Assembly (NCBI GenBank): GCA_029007575.1
Contig: JAQXIB010000140.1
Location: 1-13,798, forward strand
Origin: Clostridiales bacterium
GTDB lineage: Bacteria > Bacillota > Clostridia > Oscillospirales > Ruminococcaceae
Length of the DNA: 13,798 bases
Direction: 5' to 3'
In this document: positions 5,464 to 13,099 of the stretch, piece after piece
Position numbering within the stretch: position 1 is the first letter of the stretch
Layout of the letters: every line of letters starts with the position of its first letter
Position numbers and translations under genes: made by a program
Notes under the pieces: generated by a model
What the model was told of the DNA's origin: nothing
What the model saw: only the letters and a program-made list of their open reading frames with translations
Database searches by the model: none

Positions 5464-6301
5464 ATGGATATCTGATATTCATGAAAAAGCAGAGAAACGC
5501 TTTGCGCAACAGAAAAAAAGAAGAAAAATGATTGTCAGTATTTCTTCTTCGGCAGCGTGTTTGGCACTTGTATTATGTTCTGTCATTGCAGTGCCGAATT
5601 TAATTGACAACAACCTACTTACTATAAGCTCGAAAACTCCCAGTGCAAATCAAACTCTTGATAACGCTCATAACAATAACAGTCTGGGGTCAGATCACGC
5701 GGATGCTCAGATTACTACCTCTCCGTCATCTAAGGAGAATCTGTCTGAAAGTCCGAGCACTGATGAAAGCGGGAAGAGCAACACCATGCAAGCGTCTGAT
5801 ATTGACATAACAACGAATCAGCAAAATAAAATCGTTTTTAACCAAATCGTTTCTGTAAATTCCGTCAAATCAAATATTGCGCTTCTGTGTGATGATTTTA
5901 TAGAAATGAGCATTGATGAAGTCAATCAGTATTACGGAGTTAATGTTGTTCCCGATGTTCCTGATGATATGGCGGAGAAGCCCAATCAAACATACGGCAT
6001 ATTTAAAAGAAATGGCGGTACAGGGGAAGTCTATTATGAACAAAATGGTATACAATTTTCCAATAAGGATTTCTCAAAGCAAGTTACGGTTGCTGTTGCA
6101 AAGAATCGCCTTCCTTTCTTTGATGTTGTATATGAATCGGTTGAAGAAGTATCTACCATTAACAATATCGAGATACTGTTTGGTGAAACAGAATACGGCG
6201 AGTTGTATGCGGACTTTTTGTACCGCAATGTAGGATTTAGCATATTTGCCGCAGGAATCTCACGGAACGAATTTGTGAATATCGTTGCATCTATATTGTA
6301 A
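5447..6301 (+). CDS. Membrane-anchored probable anti-sigma factor
   Basis: A 284-residue single-pass protein. A basic cytoplasmic N-terminus (residues 1-27, with KRFAQQKKRRK) precedes one transmembrane helix (about 28-50). An Asn/Ser/Thr-rich low-complexity linker (about 55-125) then leads to an extracellular domain (about 128-284) ending GFSIFAAGISRNEFVNIVASIL. That ending resembles the DUF4367-type domains found in clostridial anti-sigma proteins; I make the link from memory only. The start has AAAGGAGG at 5431-5438 and lies inside the end of the ECF sigma gene. By position and topology it probably holds the sigma factor at the membrane until an extracellular signal releases it. No classical zinc-binding HxxxCxxC motif is present, so the inhibitory segment would be the short cytoplasmic tail. 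Confidence 0.7.
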   Translation: MKNSSEWISDIHEKAEKRFAQQKKRRKMIVSISSSAACLALVLCSVIAVPNLIDNNLLTISSKTPSANQTLDNAHNNNSLGSDHADAQITTSPSSKENLSESPSTDESGKSNTMQASDIDITTNQQNKIVFNQIVSVNSVKSNIALLCDDFIEMSIDEVNQYYGVNVVPDVPDDMAEKPNQTYGIFKRNGGTGEVYYEQNGIQFSNKDFSKQVTVAVAKNRLPFFDVVYESVEEVSTINNIEILFGETEYGELYADFLYRNVGFSIFAAGISRNEFVNIVASIL

Positions 6302-6329
6302 TAGTTCAAAATATTATTTGCGGCAAAAA

Positions 6330-6360
6330 GGGCTGTATCACTTTTTCAGTGATACAGCCC
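6330..6360. terminator. Bidirectional terminator between convergent genes
   Basis: GGGCTGTATCACT (6330-6342) pairs perfectly with AGTGATACAGCCC (6348-6360) around TTTTC. The flanks give CTTTGTAAT on the plus strand and CTTTTTG on the minus strand. It serves the anti-sigma gene from the left and the symporter gene from the right. Confidence 0.85.
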
Positions 6361-6435
6361 CTTTGTAATGTAAGCCTTTTTTGATATCCGGTTTTGCCAG
6401 AATCTATCAGAAAATGAGTTCCCGAATGGATGTCT

Positions 6436-8070
6436 TTATTCTTTTTCCTTTTCTGCTTCTGCGGCTAATGCGGCTTCCTGCTCCTGCTGGATGGTTTCAT
6501 CATAAGAAAGCATCGGGCGGACACCCTCTTTTTTCTTGATGACTCTGTCCACATAGTTCTTGGTGATCTTAAACACCAGCGTAGAAAGCGACAGTACACC
6601 GATCAGGTTGGGAATCATCATCAAGCCGTTGAAGGTATCTGACACATCCCATGCCAGGGAGGAAGTCATGACCGCGCCGCTCATGATCATTACGACGAAT
6701 ACGATCTTATAGAACAAGGTGGATTTGGTGCCGAACAGGTATTCCCACGCTTTGGTACCGTAATGCGACCAGCCGAGCACCGTGGTGAAGGCAAACAGCA
6801 ACACCGCAATCGCAATAAATTTGCTGCCCAAATTGATGCCGCCAAAGGAGAAAATGCTGTCGAATGCTTTCGCAACTAAGGTTGCGTCTCCGGAGGTACC
6901 CTCTGCCAACATACCGGTGTTCAGGTCGATCACGCCGGAGGTCAGGATGACCAGCGCCGTCATGGTGCAGACGATCATAGTGTCCGCGAACACCTCAAAG
7001 ATGCCCCACATGCCCTGTCTGACCGGTTCTTTGACGTTTGAGTTGGAGTGTACCATAACCGAAGAACCGAGTCCGGCTTCATTTGAGAAAACGCCTCTTT
7101 TAAAGCCCCAGGTGATCGTGGCGGAAACCGTTAAGCCGATCGCGCCGCCCCATGCCGCATTGGGCTGAAAAGCACTTTTGAAAATGGCGGCAAACGCATC
7201 CCCGATCGAGGTGATGTTTACCCCGATCACCACCAACGACAAGGCGATAAATGCGCAAACCATGAACGGAACGATTTTTTCGGCAAAGGTGGCAATGCGC
7301 TGGATCCCGCCGAGGATGATCAATGCCGCGAAGAGCATCAGAATAAAACCGAGAATGATTTTATAAAGATCAACGCCGAGCAGTTGGATGTCGGAAAGTG
7401 CTTTGATCTGAAAAGCGCCTTCAATATTTGCAACGATCTTGTTGACCTGCCCCATGTTGCCGATGCCGAAGGAGGCGAGAATGGCAAAGATCGAAAAGAG
7501 GATTGCCAATATTTTACCGATGGTCTTGCAGCCTTTTTTACTGCCGAGCCCGTCCTGCAGATAGTACATAGCGCCGCCCGACCATTCTCCGTTTTTATTC
7601 TTTCTCCGGAAGTAGATGCCGAGTACGTTTTCGGAGAAGTTGGTCATCATGCCGAAGAAAGCGGCGACCCACATCCAGAAAACCGCTCCCGGTCCGCCTG
7701 AAACGATCGCGGCGGAAACCCCCGCGATGTTTCCGACGCCGACCGTCGCCGCGAGGGCGGTGCAAAGCGCTTGGAACTGGGAAATCGAGGAGCGGTCTTT
7801 TGTATGCCCCGAAACATGTTTGTTAAATACACTGCCGATGGTGTTTTTAAACCAGTGACCGATGTGTGAGATTTGGAACCATTTTGTCACGCAGGTCATG
7901 ATAATACCGGTGCCGAGCAGCAGCACCAGCCCGATTTTTACCCACACAAAGTCATTGACCGCGTTGTTTACTTCTGTAAATTTTTGCAGGAAACCGCTTT
8001 TTTCGTCGCAGCTGCATAACATCAGCAACAGGGCGGAAACCGCAAATAACAGACCTACTCGTTTTTTCAA
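6436..8070 (-). CDS. Sodium:alanine/glycine symporter family protein (AGCS)
   Basis: A 544-residue polytopic membrane protein of the AGCS family, which imports small neutral amino acids (Ala, Gly, sometimes Gln) with sodium. Family stretches are visible: LLLGTGIIMTCVTKWFQ, TVGVGNIAGVSAAIVSGGPG, FGMMTNFSENVLGIYFR, GGAMYYLQDGLG and FKRGVFSNEAGLGSS. The start is a TTG at 8070, supported by AAGGAAGG seven bases upstream; no ATG fits. The N-terminus carries an extra hydrophobic stretch ending LMLCSC (Cys21), which looks like a lipoprotein or cleavable signal ahead of the usual first helix. The C-terminal tail is Glu/Ala-rich and charged (about 25 residues). It stands alone, downstream of mscL. The exact substrate cannot be read from the sequence. 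Confidence 0.92.
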   Translation of the reverse strand: MKKRVGLLFAVSALLLMLCSCDEKSGFLQKFTEVNNAVNDFVWVKIGLVLLLGTGIIMTCVTKWFQISHIGHWFKNTIGSVFNKHVSGHTKDRSSISQFQALCTALAATVGVGNIAGVSAAIVSGGPGAVFWMWVAAFFGMMTNFSENVLGIYFRRKNKNGEWSGGAMYYLQDGLGSKKGCKTIGKILAILFSIFAILASFGIGNMGQVNKIVANIEGAFQIKALSDIQLLGVDLYKIILGFILMLFAALIILGGIQRIATFAEKIVPFMVCAFIALSLVVIGVNITSIGDAFAAIFKSAFQPNAAWGGAIGLTVSATITWGFKRGVFSNEAGLGSSVMVHSNSNVKEPVRQGMWGIFEVFADTMIVCTMTALVILTSGVIDLNTGMLAEGTSGDATLVAKAFDSIFSFGGINLGSKFIAIAVLLFAFTTVLGWSHYGTKAWEYLFGTKSTLFYKIVFVVMIMSGAVMTSSLAWDVSDTFNGLMMIPNLIGVLSLSTLVFKITKNYVDRVIKKKEGVRPMLSYDETIQQEQEAALAAEAEKEKE

Positions 8071-8115
8071 ATGAATGTCCTTCCTTTCGATGATAATATC
8101 CTGTTTACAAAAAAC

Positions 8116-8167
8116 GATAAAAGTCGGTGATCATCGTCTGTTGGGACGGTGATTGCCGGCTTTTATC
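8116..8167 (-). terminator. Long hairpin between mscL and the symporter gene
   Basis: Bases 8116-8138 pair with 8145-8167 along 23 positions around a 6-base loop. On the minus strand the stem is followed by a T-rich tract (CGTTTTTTG), so it can end the mscL transcript. Four of the pairs are G-U only if the RNA is read on the plus strand; on the minus strand they are A-C mismatches. Confidence 0.6.
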
Positions 8168-8178
8168 ATAAGAGAAAA

Positions 8179-8649
8179 TTATTCCTTTTTCATCAGATCG
8201 CGGATTTCCTTGAGGATCGCAAGCTCTGTTTCTTCCTCTTTTTCTTCTGCCGGTGCTTCTTCTTCCGTTTCTTCTTCTTTTTCTTCCTTTTCCTTTTTGA
8301 TCAGACTTTCCATCTTTTCCTGCGCTTTCATCATCAGCCGGATCACGACGAAAATCGAGAATGCAATGATCAAAAAGTCAATGATGCTTTGAAGAAAATT
8401 GCCGTAGGTAAGAGCGGTTTCGGCTTGTGTAATATTTCCGGCGGCATCGGTCACTGCCGGATTGATCACCCATTTTAAGTCGGTCAGGGTTACCTTTCCG
8501 GTCGCCAGACTGATCAGCGGAGAGATGATGTCAGCCACCAGCGAGGATACGATTTTGCCGAACGCACCGCCGATGACAACACCGACCGCCATGTCGATGA
8601 TGTTCCCTTTCAAAGCAAACGCTTTGAAATCACTGAAAAACTTCTTCAT
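8179..8649 (-). CDS. mscL: Large-conductance mechanosensitive channel MscL
   Basis: A homopentameric channel of the cytoplasmic membrane that opens under membrane tension and vents solutes during hypo-osmotic shock. The 156 residues contain the MscL N-terminal amphipathic helix and first transmembrane segment, FKAFALKGNIIDMAVGVVIG with the conserved GGAFGKIVSSLVADIISPL following it. A periplasmic loop (about 50-80) and a second transmembrane helix (QSIIDFLIIAFSIFVVIRLM) come next. The cytoplasmic tail is acidic (KEKEEKEEETEEEAPAEEKE) and ends in the family's amphipathic helix LAILKEIRDLM. This linker is longer and more glutamate-rich than in E. coli MscL. The ATG at 8649 follows an AAAGGAAAG site. 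It has its own promoter at 8772-8744 and a downstream hairpin, so it is probably monocistronic. Confidence 0.96.
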   Translation of the reverse strand: MKKFFSDFKAFALKGNIIDMAVGVVIGGAFGKIVSSLVADIISPLISLATGKVTLTDLKWVINPAVTDAAGNITQAETALTYGNFLQSIIDFLIIAFSIFVVIRLMMKAQEKMESLIKKEKEEKEEETEEEAPAEEKEEETELAILKEIRDLMKKE

Positions 8650-8743
8650 TTTATCGTCTTTCCTTTCTTTTATTTTGATTCCGATAACAGTGATCTTTCA
8701 CCTTGTCAAAAAGGAGAAAATACTGTCGAATAATCTGTTTTTC

Positions 8744-8772
8744 AGTATAGCATACCGGAAGCAAGATTGCAA
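8744..8772 (-). promoter_or_regulatory. Promoter of mscL
   Basis: On the minus strand TTGCAA (8772-8767), a 17-base spacer containing the extended TGC element, and TATACT (8749-8744) form a good sigma-A promoter. The untranslated leader would be about 88 bases. A weaker TTGACA at 8709-8704 with a poor TATCGG -10 box lies downstream. Confidence 0.7.
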
Positions 8773-8797
8773 GAGTAAGACCGTCCCTGTGCGGTTT

Positions 8798-10018
8798 TTA
8801 CTGCTTTTCAGGATTCTTGGGCGCTTGGGGCGTCAGAAGATTTTTTCTTTTCCAAAAAATGCCGATCAGCAACAGCAGGGGAAACACCAATGCCGCTGAA
8901 ATTCCCATCCGCAGATTGTCGTCAAAATGCCCCGATACCATGCCGACCAGAGTGGGACCGCCCGAACAGCCGAGATCTCCCGCCAGAGCGAGCAGTGCAA
9001 ACATAGCGGTACCTCCGCCCCGAATCGAAGCGGCCGCCATGCTGAAGGTGCCCGGCCATAAAATGCCGACCGACAAGCCGCATATGCCGCAGCCGATCAG
9101 CCCGATAAACGGGATCGGCACCAGCGCGATCAGCAGGTAAGACGCTATGCAAAGCAGCACACTGGAGATCATGAACCGCTCTAGGTTGATTTTGTCGCCG
9201 TATTTGCCGTAAAACGCGCGGGAGGCTCCCATCAGGAGCGCGAAAGCCATCGGACCTGCCAAATCGCCGATGGCTTTGGTGACGCCGAGCCCCTTTTCCG
9301 CAAAGGTAGACGCCCACTGGCTGACCGACTGCTCGCAGGCGCCGGCGCAGAGCATTAAGAGCATCAGGATCCAGAAAAGCTGTTTTCCTGCCAGTTGCTT
9401 CAGAGAAAGGCCGCTGTCCTCTTCGGTATTCAGCTTGGCAATCGGTACTTTTGCGAAAACGACGGTGTTGACCGCGGGAACAATCGCCCATATGATTGCC
9501 ATAATCTTCCAGTTATTGATTCCGAATATGGCAAAAAAGACAGTGGAGAGCAGAACGACACCGACGTGCCCCCAGCAATAGAAAGAGTGCAGCAGGCTCA
9601 TGGCTTTTTCCTTGTTGTCGGAGGGGCAGGCTTCTACAATAGGGCTGACCAGCACCTCAAGCAGTCCGCCTCCGACCGCGTAGATCAGCACCGCCAGCAA
9701 AATGCCGACAAAGGGATCGGCAAAAAGCTCGGGCAGCACCGTCAACAGGATCAATCCCGCGGCGGCGCAGAGATGCGCGAGGATCGCTGCCGCGCGGTAG
9801 CCGATCTTATCCACAAAGGCAATGGCAGCCAAATCGACCAACAGCTGCAGTCCGAAATTGATGGTGACCAGCATGGTGATTTTGGTCAGCGGAATTTGAT
9901 ACCGGGACTGAAACGTCAGGAAAAGCAGAGGGATAAAATTGTTGACGATCGCCTGTACAATGTAGCCGACAAAGCAGGCGGCTATTGTTTTTTGATATTT
10001 CGCGTTCTTTTCTGTCAT
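8798..10018 (-). CDS. Major facilitator superfamily transporter
   Basis: A 406-residue protein with about twelve hydrophobic segments in two six-helix halves and a central charged loop (AKLNTEEDSGLSLKQLAGK). The loop between helices 2 and 3 contains DKIGYRAA, a version of the MFS motif A, echoed in the second half by RAFYGKYGDKIN. The helix pattern and stretches such as NFIPLLF and GGGLLEVLVSPIVEA resemble sugar-type MFS permeases of clostridia, but the substrate cannot be assigned. The ATG at 10018 is preceded by AAAGGA with a rather long 12-base gap. A possible promoter lies in the left arm of the palindromic repeat immediately upstream. mscL follows but has its own promoter. Confidence 0.88.
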   Translation of the reverse strand: MTEKNAKYQKTIAACFVGYIVQAIVNNFIPLLFLTFQSRYQIPLTKITMLVTINFGLQLLVDLAAIAFVDKIGYRAAAILAHLCAAAGLILLTVLPELFADPFVGILLAVLIYAVGGGLLEVLVSPIVEACPSDNKEKAMSLLHSFYCWGHVGVVLLSTVFFAIFGINNWKIMAIIWAIVPAVNTVVFAKVPIAKLNTEEDSGLSLKQLAGKQLFWILMLLMLCAGACEQSVSQWASTFAEKGLGVTKAIGDLAGPMAFALLMGASRAFYGKYGDKINLERFMISSVLLCIASYLLIALVPIPFIGLIGCGICGLSVGILWPGTFSMAAASIRGGGTAMFALLALAGDLGCSGGPTLVGMVSGHFDDNLRMGISAALVFPLLLLIGIFWKRKNLLTPQAPKNPEKQ

Positions 10019-10056
10019 AAATAGGACGATTCCTTTCGGGATTATGCTCTTTGCTC

Positions 10057-10084
10057 ATACTAAAATCTAATTGAAATCTTTCAT
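10057..10084 (-). promoter_or_regulatory. Possible MFS gene promoter in the left repeat arm
   Basis: On the minus strand ATGAAA (10084-10079), a 16-base spacer and TAGTAT (10062-10057) point toward the MFS gene. The opposite arm has the identical arrangement facing outward (10187-10214), and the fragment before mnmA has a version with TTGAAA. Confidence 0.35.
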
Positions 10085-10214
10085 CGATTTCCGAGGATGA
10101 ATTGTGTCAGAAAAGGCAGACGACGCCGCTGGGCTGACGCCCAGCAAGGAGGATAACGCTTTCTGGCGCAATTCAGACCGGAAAGAATGAAAGTATTTCA
10201 TTAGATTTTAGTAT
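10057..10214. repeat. 158-bp imperfect palindromic element
   Basis: The outer arms ATACTAAAATCTAA (10057-10070) and TTAGATTTTAGTAT (10201-10214) are exact inverted repeats. Inner blocks also match: TTTCCG with CGGAAA, and GAATTGTGTCAGAAA with TTTCTGGCGCAATTC through G-U pairs. A perfect GCTGGGC/GCCCAGC apex hairpin (10128-10145) sits at the centre. One arm recurs at 144-173. It contains no ORF, so it resembles a MITE-like or large REP-like repeat. Confidence 0.75.
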
Positions 10215-10227
10215 CAAACAATGCCGG

Positions 10228-10256
10228 TTGAACAAATCAAAATTACGCTTTAATAT
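10228..10256 (+). promoter_or_regulatory. Promoter of a candidate small RNA
   Basis: TTGAAC (10228-10233), a 17-base spacer and TAATAT (10251-10256) form a good sigma-A promoter with no protein gene close downstream. A terminator-like hairpin follows about 85 bases later. Confidence 0.55.
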
Positions 10257-10262
10257 ACCATA

Positions 10263-10380
10263 TCTTAGGAGAAAAATCAATCAGAAGGAGAAAAACAAAG
10301 AAATCGACGATTGGGCGGGGATTGTAAGACAGCATTGAGTGCGCCCGATGAATCCTAAATTTCTTCGGGCGTTTCTTCTT
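10263..10380 (+). ncRNA. Candidate small RNA
   Basis: The predicted transcript of about 118 bases starts after the promoter at 10228-10256. It ends at a hairpin, CGCCCGA (10342-10348) with TCGGGCG (10365-10371), extended by three inner pairs and followed by TTTCTTCTT. The 5' half is purine-rich, with two GGAG-like segments (near 10268 and 10286) that lack a well-placed start codon. It matches no RNA family I recognise. A short unannotated peptide starting at a TTG is possible but poorly supported. Confidence 0.4.
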
Positions 10381-10383
10381 ACG

Positions 10384-10733
10384 GATGGTAGAATTTTTAC
10401 ATTTTTCTGATAAACTTTATTCAGTATAAGAGCGGGATAAATCAAAATTTGAAATCAATGATTTCATAAGCGGTTATCACCCCTCGCAGAGTTTTCATAA
10501 AATCCTCTGAACCCGTTGAAGGTAAAGGTTTTTTCGCAAGCTGCTCGCCTTATTCCTTTATACGATTGCACGCCGTTTTACCCTTGCTCCGAAGGATCAT
10601 AAGGGCAGAAAAACTGATAACAAAACATAACAAGGTTTGGAGTTTACACAGAATTTGGCAGTGTTTCTTTATGGGTGAGGAAAGAATATCCCGGGCATCA
10701 AAAAAATTGTAATATTTTGTAATGTTATTGTTA
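10384..10733. other. AT-rich intergenic stretch, no gene recognised
   Basis: No ORF with a credible ribosome binding site is seen on either strand. It contains a small palindrome GAAATCAATGATTTC, a CAGAG/CTCTG pair and a CCCTT/AAGGG pair, none convincing as a regulatory element. It may simply be the spacer ahead of the lipoprotein gene promoter. Confidence 0.4.
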
Positions 10734-10761
10734 TTGTATTAGAAAATCGGAATGCTATAAT
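10734..10761 (+). promoter_or_regulatory. Promoter of the lipoprotein gene
   Basis: TTGTAT (10734-10739), a 16-base spacer ending TGC, and a consensus TATAAT (10756-10761) form an extended -10 promoter. The leader of about 45 bases ends in the gene's own GGAGGGG site (10798-10804). Confidence 0.7.
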
Positions 10762-10812
10762 ATTAACAGAAGTGTTTTTTCTGCGATATCATCCTGCGGA
10801 GGGGTAGTACAT

Positions 10813-12207
10813 ATGAAAAGAATAGCAGTTGTTTTTCAATTTATTAGCATTATTGCATTATGCCTGGTACTCGGCGGATGTGATCGCAAGGCGAAACTGA
10901 CGGTGTCGCAAGATGAGCATATTTCCGATACAGGGACAATAGTGGATTTTCCATTTGCAGACGAGGAGAAAGGATATTCACTGACATTTGCAGCATCGGA
11001 AAAAGATACTGGAGAATATGAATTGAAACTTTACGATGCGGCAGGCGAGATCATACAGCGGATTTCTTGTGGGAAGATGACAGAACCGGTGCAGTTTTCA
11101 TATGATTACTTGATGCATCCATATCGATGTTTGCAGGCTTTTTCATGCGGCAGTCAGACCGGGCTTCTTTTTATGTGGAATGAAGAAGGATTTTTTGAAC
11201 AAGCAATTGAAATTCCCCGGTATGATCAAGTCAGAGACCCGGGCTTTACCGTATCTAAGACAGATGGAACGCATCAGGAAAATACGATTTATCAAGTGAA
11301 TTTGGCTGAAAAAAGGGCAGAAAAACTTCGTATTTGGAATATGCAAAATGATACCGGTATACTTATCATCCGAGATTGTCTGGAGAAAAAGAACATTTTT
11401 GAAGGAAAAGTGGAGTATGATGAAAATGGAAAATTGATAAATAAAAAATATTATGATGCTCTTTTCTGGAACGAGCTCCCGATTATTAGCGATAACTTTA
11501 TAAATTCCGGGCAGGGGCATATCCTTAACAGTGAAACGGATGAGGTGGATGATAAAGATCGCCAAGTCATTCTGGAAAAATTCGGATTTCAGGGGAAAAA
11601 GCCGATGTATCAATATTATGACAGATATTACAATCTGCAATTGGAACTGTATTTAGATGAAAAGACCGGAAAGGGCTGCGGCATTATATATAACTATCAA
11701 TTTACAAGCAAACTCCAAAAGACAGTGGAACTATATGGGGTTGCCATTAATACAATCAAGGAGCAGGAATGGAAAGGCCGGGAGCCTTTTTCTCTGAAAT
11801 CTGTCTATGGAACAGACGGCAGGGAGAATCAGTTTGAGGATTATCAGGAAATTCGTAAATATACGAAAAACGGAAAACTAGACCATTTTACATCTCAACG
11901 TGTTGAAAATTGGAACCAGGAAGAACAAATATGTAATATTCTCAACATTGATTTTATATATCGCGAGGATGGCACTTTATACCGTCGGGATTACGGGCAT
12001 GATGATTTAATATTTGGTTCAACTTATTGCAGTATAGGCAGCTTATATGATAATCAGGAGAGAGTGATTTTTGAGCATTGTTACATTACCCATGGCAGTA
12101 TCGAATACTACTATATTTATGAAAATGACAGCAAGAAACCGACATACCGTTTGGGCTTGGATTATAATATGAATATGATTGATCCTGAACTGGTACGATA
12201 TCAATAA
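10813..12207 (+). CDS. Lipoprotein of unknown function
   Basis: A 464-residue protein with a lipoprotein signal: basic MKR, a hydrophobic core, then LGGC with Cys23 the predicted lipidation site. It would be anchored to the outer face of the membrane. The remainder is hydrophilic, aromatic-rich and beta-rich in appearance, with repeated Tyr/Asp stretches such as YDQVRDPGF, MYQYYDRYYNLQLELY and YIYENDSKKPTYRLGLDY. The latter half loosely suggests YD-repeat or WG-like strands (REDGTLYRRDYGHDDL, DNQERVIFEHCYITHGSIEYYY), but I do not recognise a named domain. The gene is clearly more AT-rich than the transporter genes and stands alone between its own promoter and a terminator, consistent with lateral acquisition. 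The start is supported by GGAGGGG nine bases upstream. No function is proposed. Confidence 0.8.
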   Translation: MKRIAVVFQFISIIALCLVLGGCDRKAKLTVSQDEHISDTGTIVDFPFADEEKGYSLTFAASEKDTGEYELKLYDAAGEIIQRISCGKMTEPVQFSYDYLMHPYRCLQAFSCGSQTGLLFMWNEEGFFEQAIEIPRYDQVRDPGFTVSKTDGTHQENTIYQVNLAEKRAEKLRIWNMQNDTGILIIRDCLEKKNIFEGKVEYDENGKLINKKYYDALFWNELPIISDNFINSGQGHILNSETDEVDDKDRQVILEKFGFQGKKPMYQYYDRYYNLQLELYLDEKTGKGCGIIYNYQFTSKLQKTVELYGVAINTIKEQEWKGREPFSLKSVYGTDGRENQFEDYQEIRKYTKNGKLDHFTSQRVENWNQEEQICNILNIDFIYREDGTLYRRDYGHDDLIFGSTYCSIGSLYDNQERVIFEHCYITHGSIEYYYIYENDSKKPTYRLGLDYNMNMIDPELVRYQ

Positions 12208-12319
12208 TGCTTGCTGAGTATATTGTGCTGCTGTTGATTTCAAGAGGTTTCAATCCCTCCGCTCTGCAACTATCCCCTGCGGGCTTGCTGCCGGCAAGTT
12301 TGAAGATTGAACATAAGCA

Positions 12320-12353
12320 AATCCTCCGTATGTTCTGAACCATACGGAGGATT
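12320..12353. terminator. Terminator-like hairpin between convergent genes
   Basis: AATCCTCCGTATG (12320-12332) pairs perfectly with CATACGGAGGATT (12341-12353) around an 8-base loop. It lies between the stop codons of the lipoprotein gene and the SleB-like gene. Both flanks have only short T-runs. A smaller CTTGC/GCAAG hairpin lies upstream near 12283-12297. Confidence 0.65.
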
Positions 12354-12415
12354 CACTGTTTTACGAACACCCGCTGATTGTGGAACGGGGGGTTATATCC
12401 ATTATTACAGACAGA

Positions 12416-13099
12416 TCAACTGCAGAACAGATGATTGCCGATCCGCTTGATGACCGGGCGGGAGCGGATCCAGGAATTGGAGGTTTTTGCGGGATTATAA
12501 TAGTAGATCGCACCGCCGGAGGGGTCCCAGCCGTTGAGCGCATCGCGGGCGGCGTTATAGGCGGAATCACTGACAGGCTGATTGAATTGTCCGTCTGTAA
12601 TGGCGGTAAAGGCTCCCGGCTGATAGATCACACCGGACAGAGAATCGGGAAAGGAAGGGTGTTCAATGCGATTCAGAATAACGGCGCCCACTGCGACCTG
12701 TCCGGTATAGCTCTCGCCTCGTGCCTCTGCTGAGATGATGCGTGCCAGCAGATTAACGTTGGCATTGGTTGCGGAAGGCTTGGTACCGATGCTGATACCT
12801 AATCGCTTCAATGTTACAGGTCCGGCGATCCCGTCTGCCGCAATGCCTTGCTGCTTTTGAAATTTCGTCACAGCTTCCTTGGTTTTCGCGCCGTATATGC
12901 CGTCTACCGCTATTTTATAAAGGCCGCGCTCCTTTAACTTTTCTTGAATGGCACGCACTTCGGTCCCCCTGGAGCCGACCTTGGAGAGAGCCGAAACCTC
13001 TTCACCGGTATTGGTGCTTACCCAAAAGAGCGTAATGGCGAATAAATTGAGTAAAATAATGACAAGTATTTTTAATATAGGAAGGACTTTGTTTTTCAT
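12416..13099 (-). CDS. sleB: SleB-like spore cortex-lytic / cell wall hydrolase
   Basis: A 227-residue secreted or membrane-tethered hydrolase. A hydrophobic N-terminal segment (about residues 7-28) is followed by a peptidoglycan-binding type 1 domain (about 38-100; VGSRGTEVRAIQEKLKERG, DGIYGAKTKEAVTKFQKQQG). The SleB-type hydrolase domain (about 115-227) follows, with ISAEARGE around the likely catalytic Glu125, VGAVILNRIEHPSFP, and IYYYNPAKTSNSWI near the end. This architecture is that of SleB, a lytic transglycosylase that degrades cortex peptidoglycan in germinating spores; similar proteins also act in vegetative wall remodelling. I chose the ATG at 13099 because it directly precedes the signal and has AAAGGA upstream; an upstream in-frame ATG at 13168 would bury the signal. 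No ypeB partner is adjacent. Its promoter is not clear. Confidence 0.88.
   Translation of the reverse strand: MKNKVLPILKILVIILLNLFAITLFWVSTNTGEEVSALSKVGSRGTEVRAIQEKLKERGLYKIAVDGIYGAKTKEAVTKFQKQQGIAADGIAGPVTLKRLGISIGTKPSATNANVNLLARIISAEARGESYTGQVAVGAVILNRIEHPSFPDSLSGVIYQPGAFTAITDGQFNQPVSDSAYNAARDALNGWDPSGGAIYYYNPAKTSNSWIRSRPVIKRIGNHLFCS

Noticed and set aside
11143..11640. Minus-strand 165-codon frame inside the lipoprotein gene
   Set aside because: It lies antisense to a gene with a clear signal peptide, promoter and SD, and its translation has no recognisable features.
12240..12275. tRNA 3'-end remnant (GGTTTCAATCCCTCCGCTCTG-like)
   Set aside because: The T-arm resemblance is short, there is no matching acceptor or anticodon arm, and no CCA-adjacent stem can be formed.
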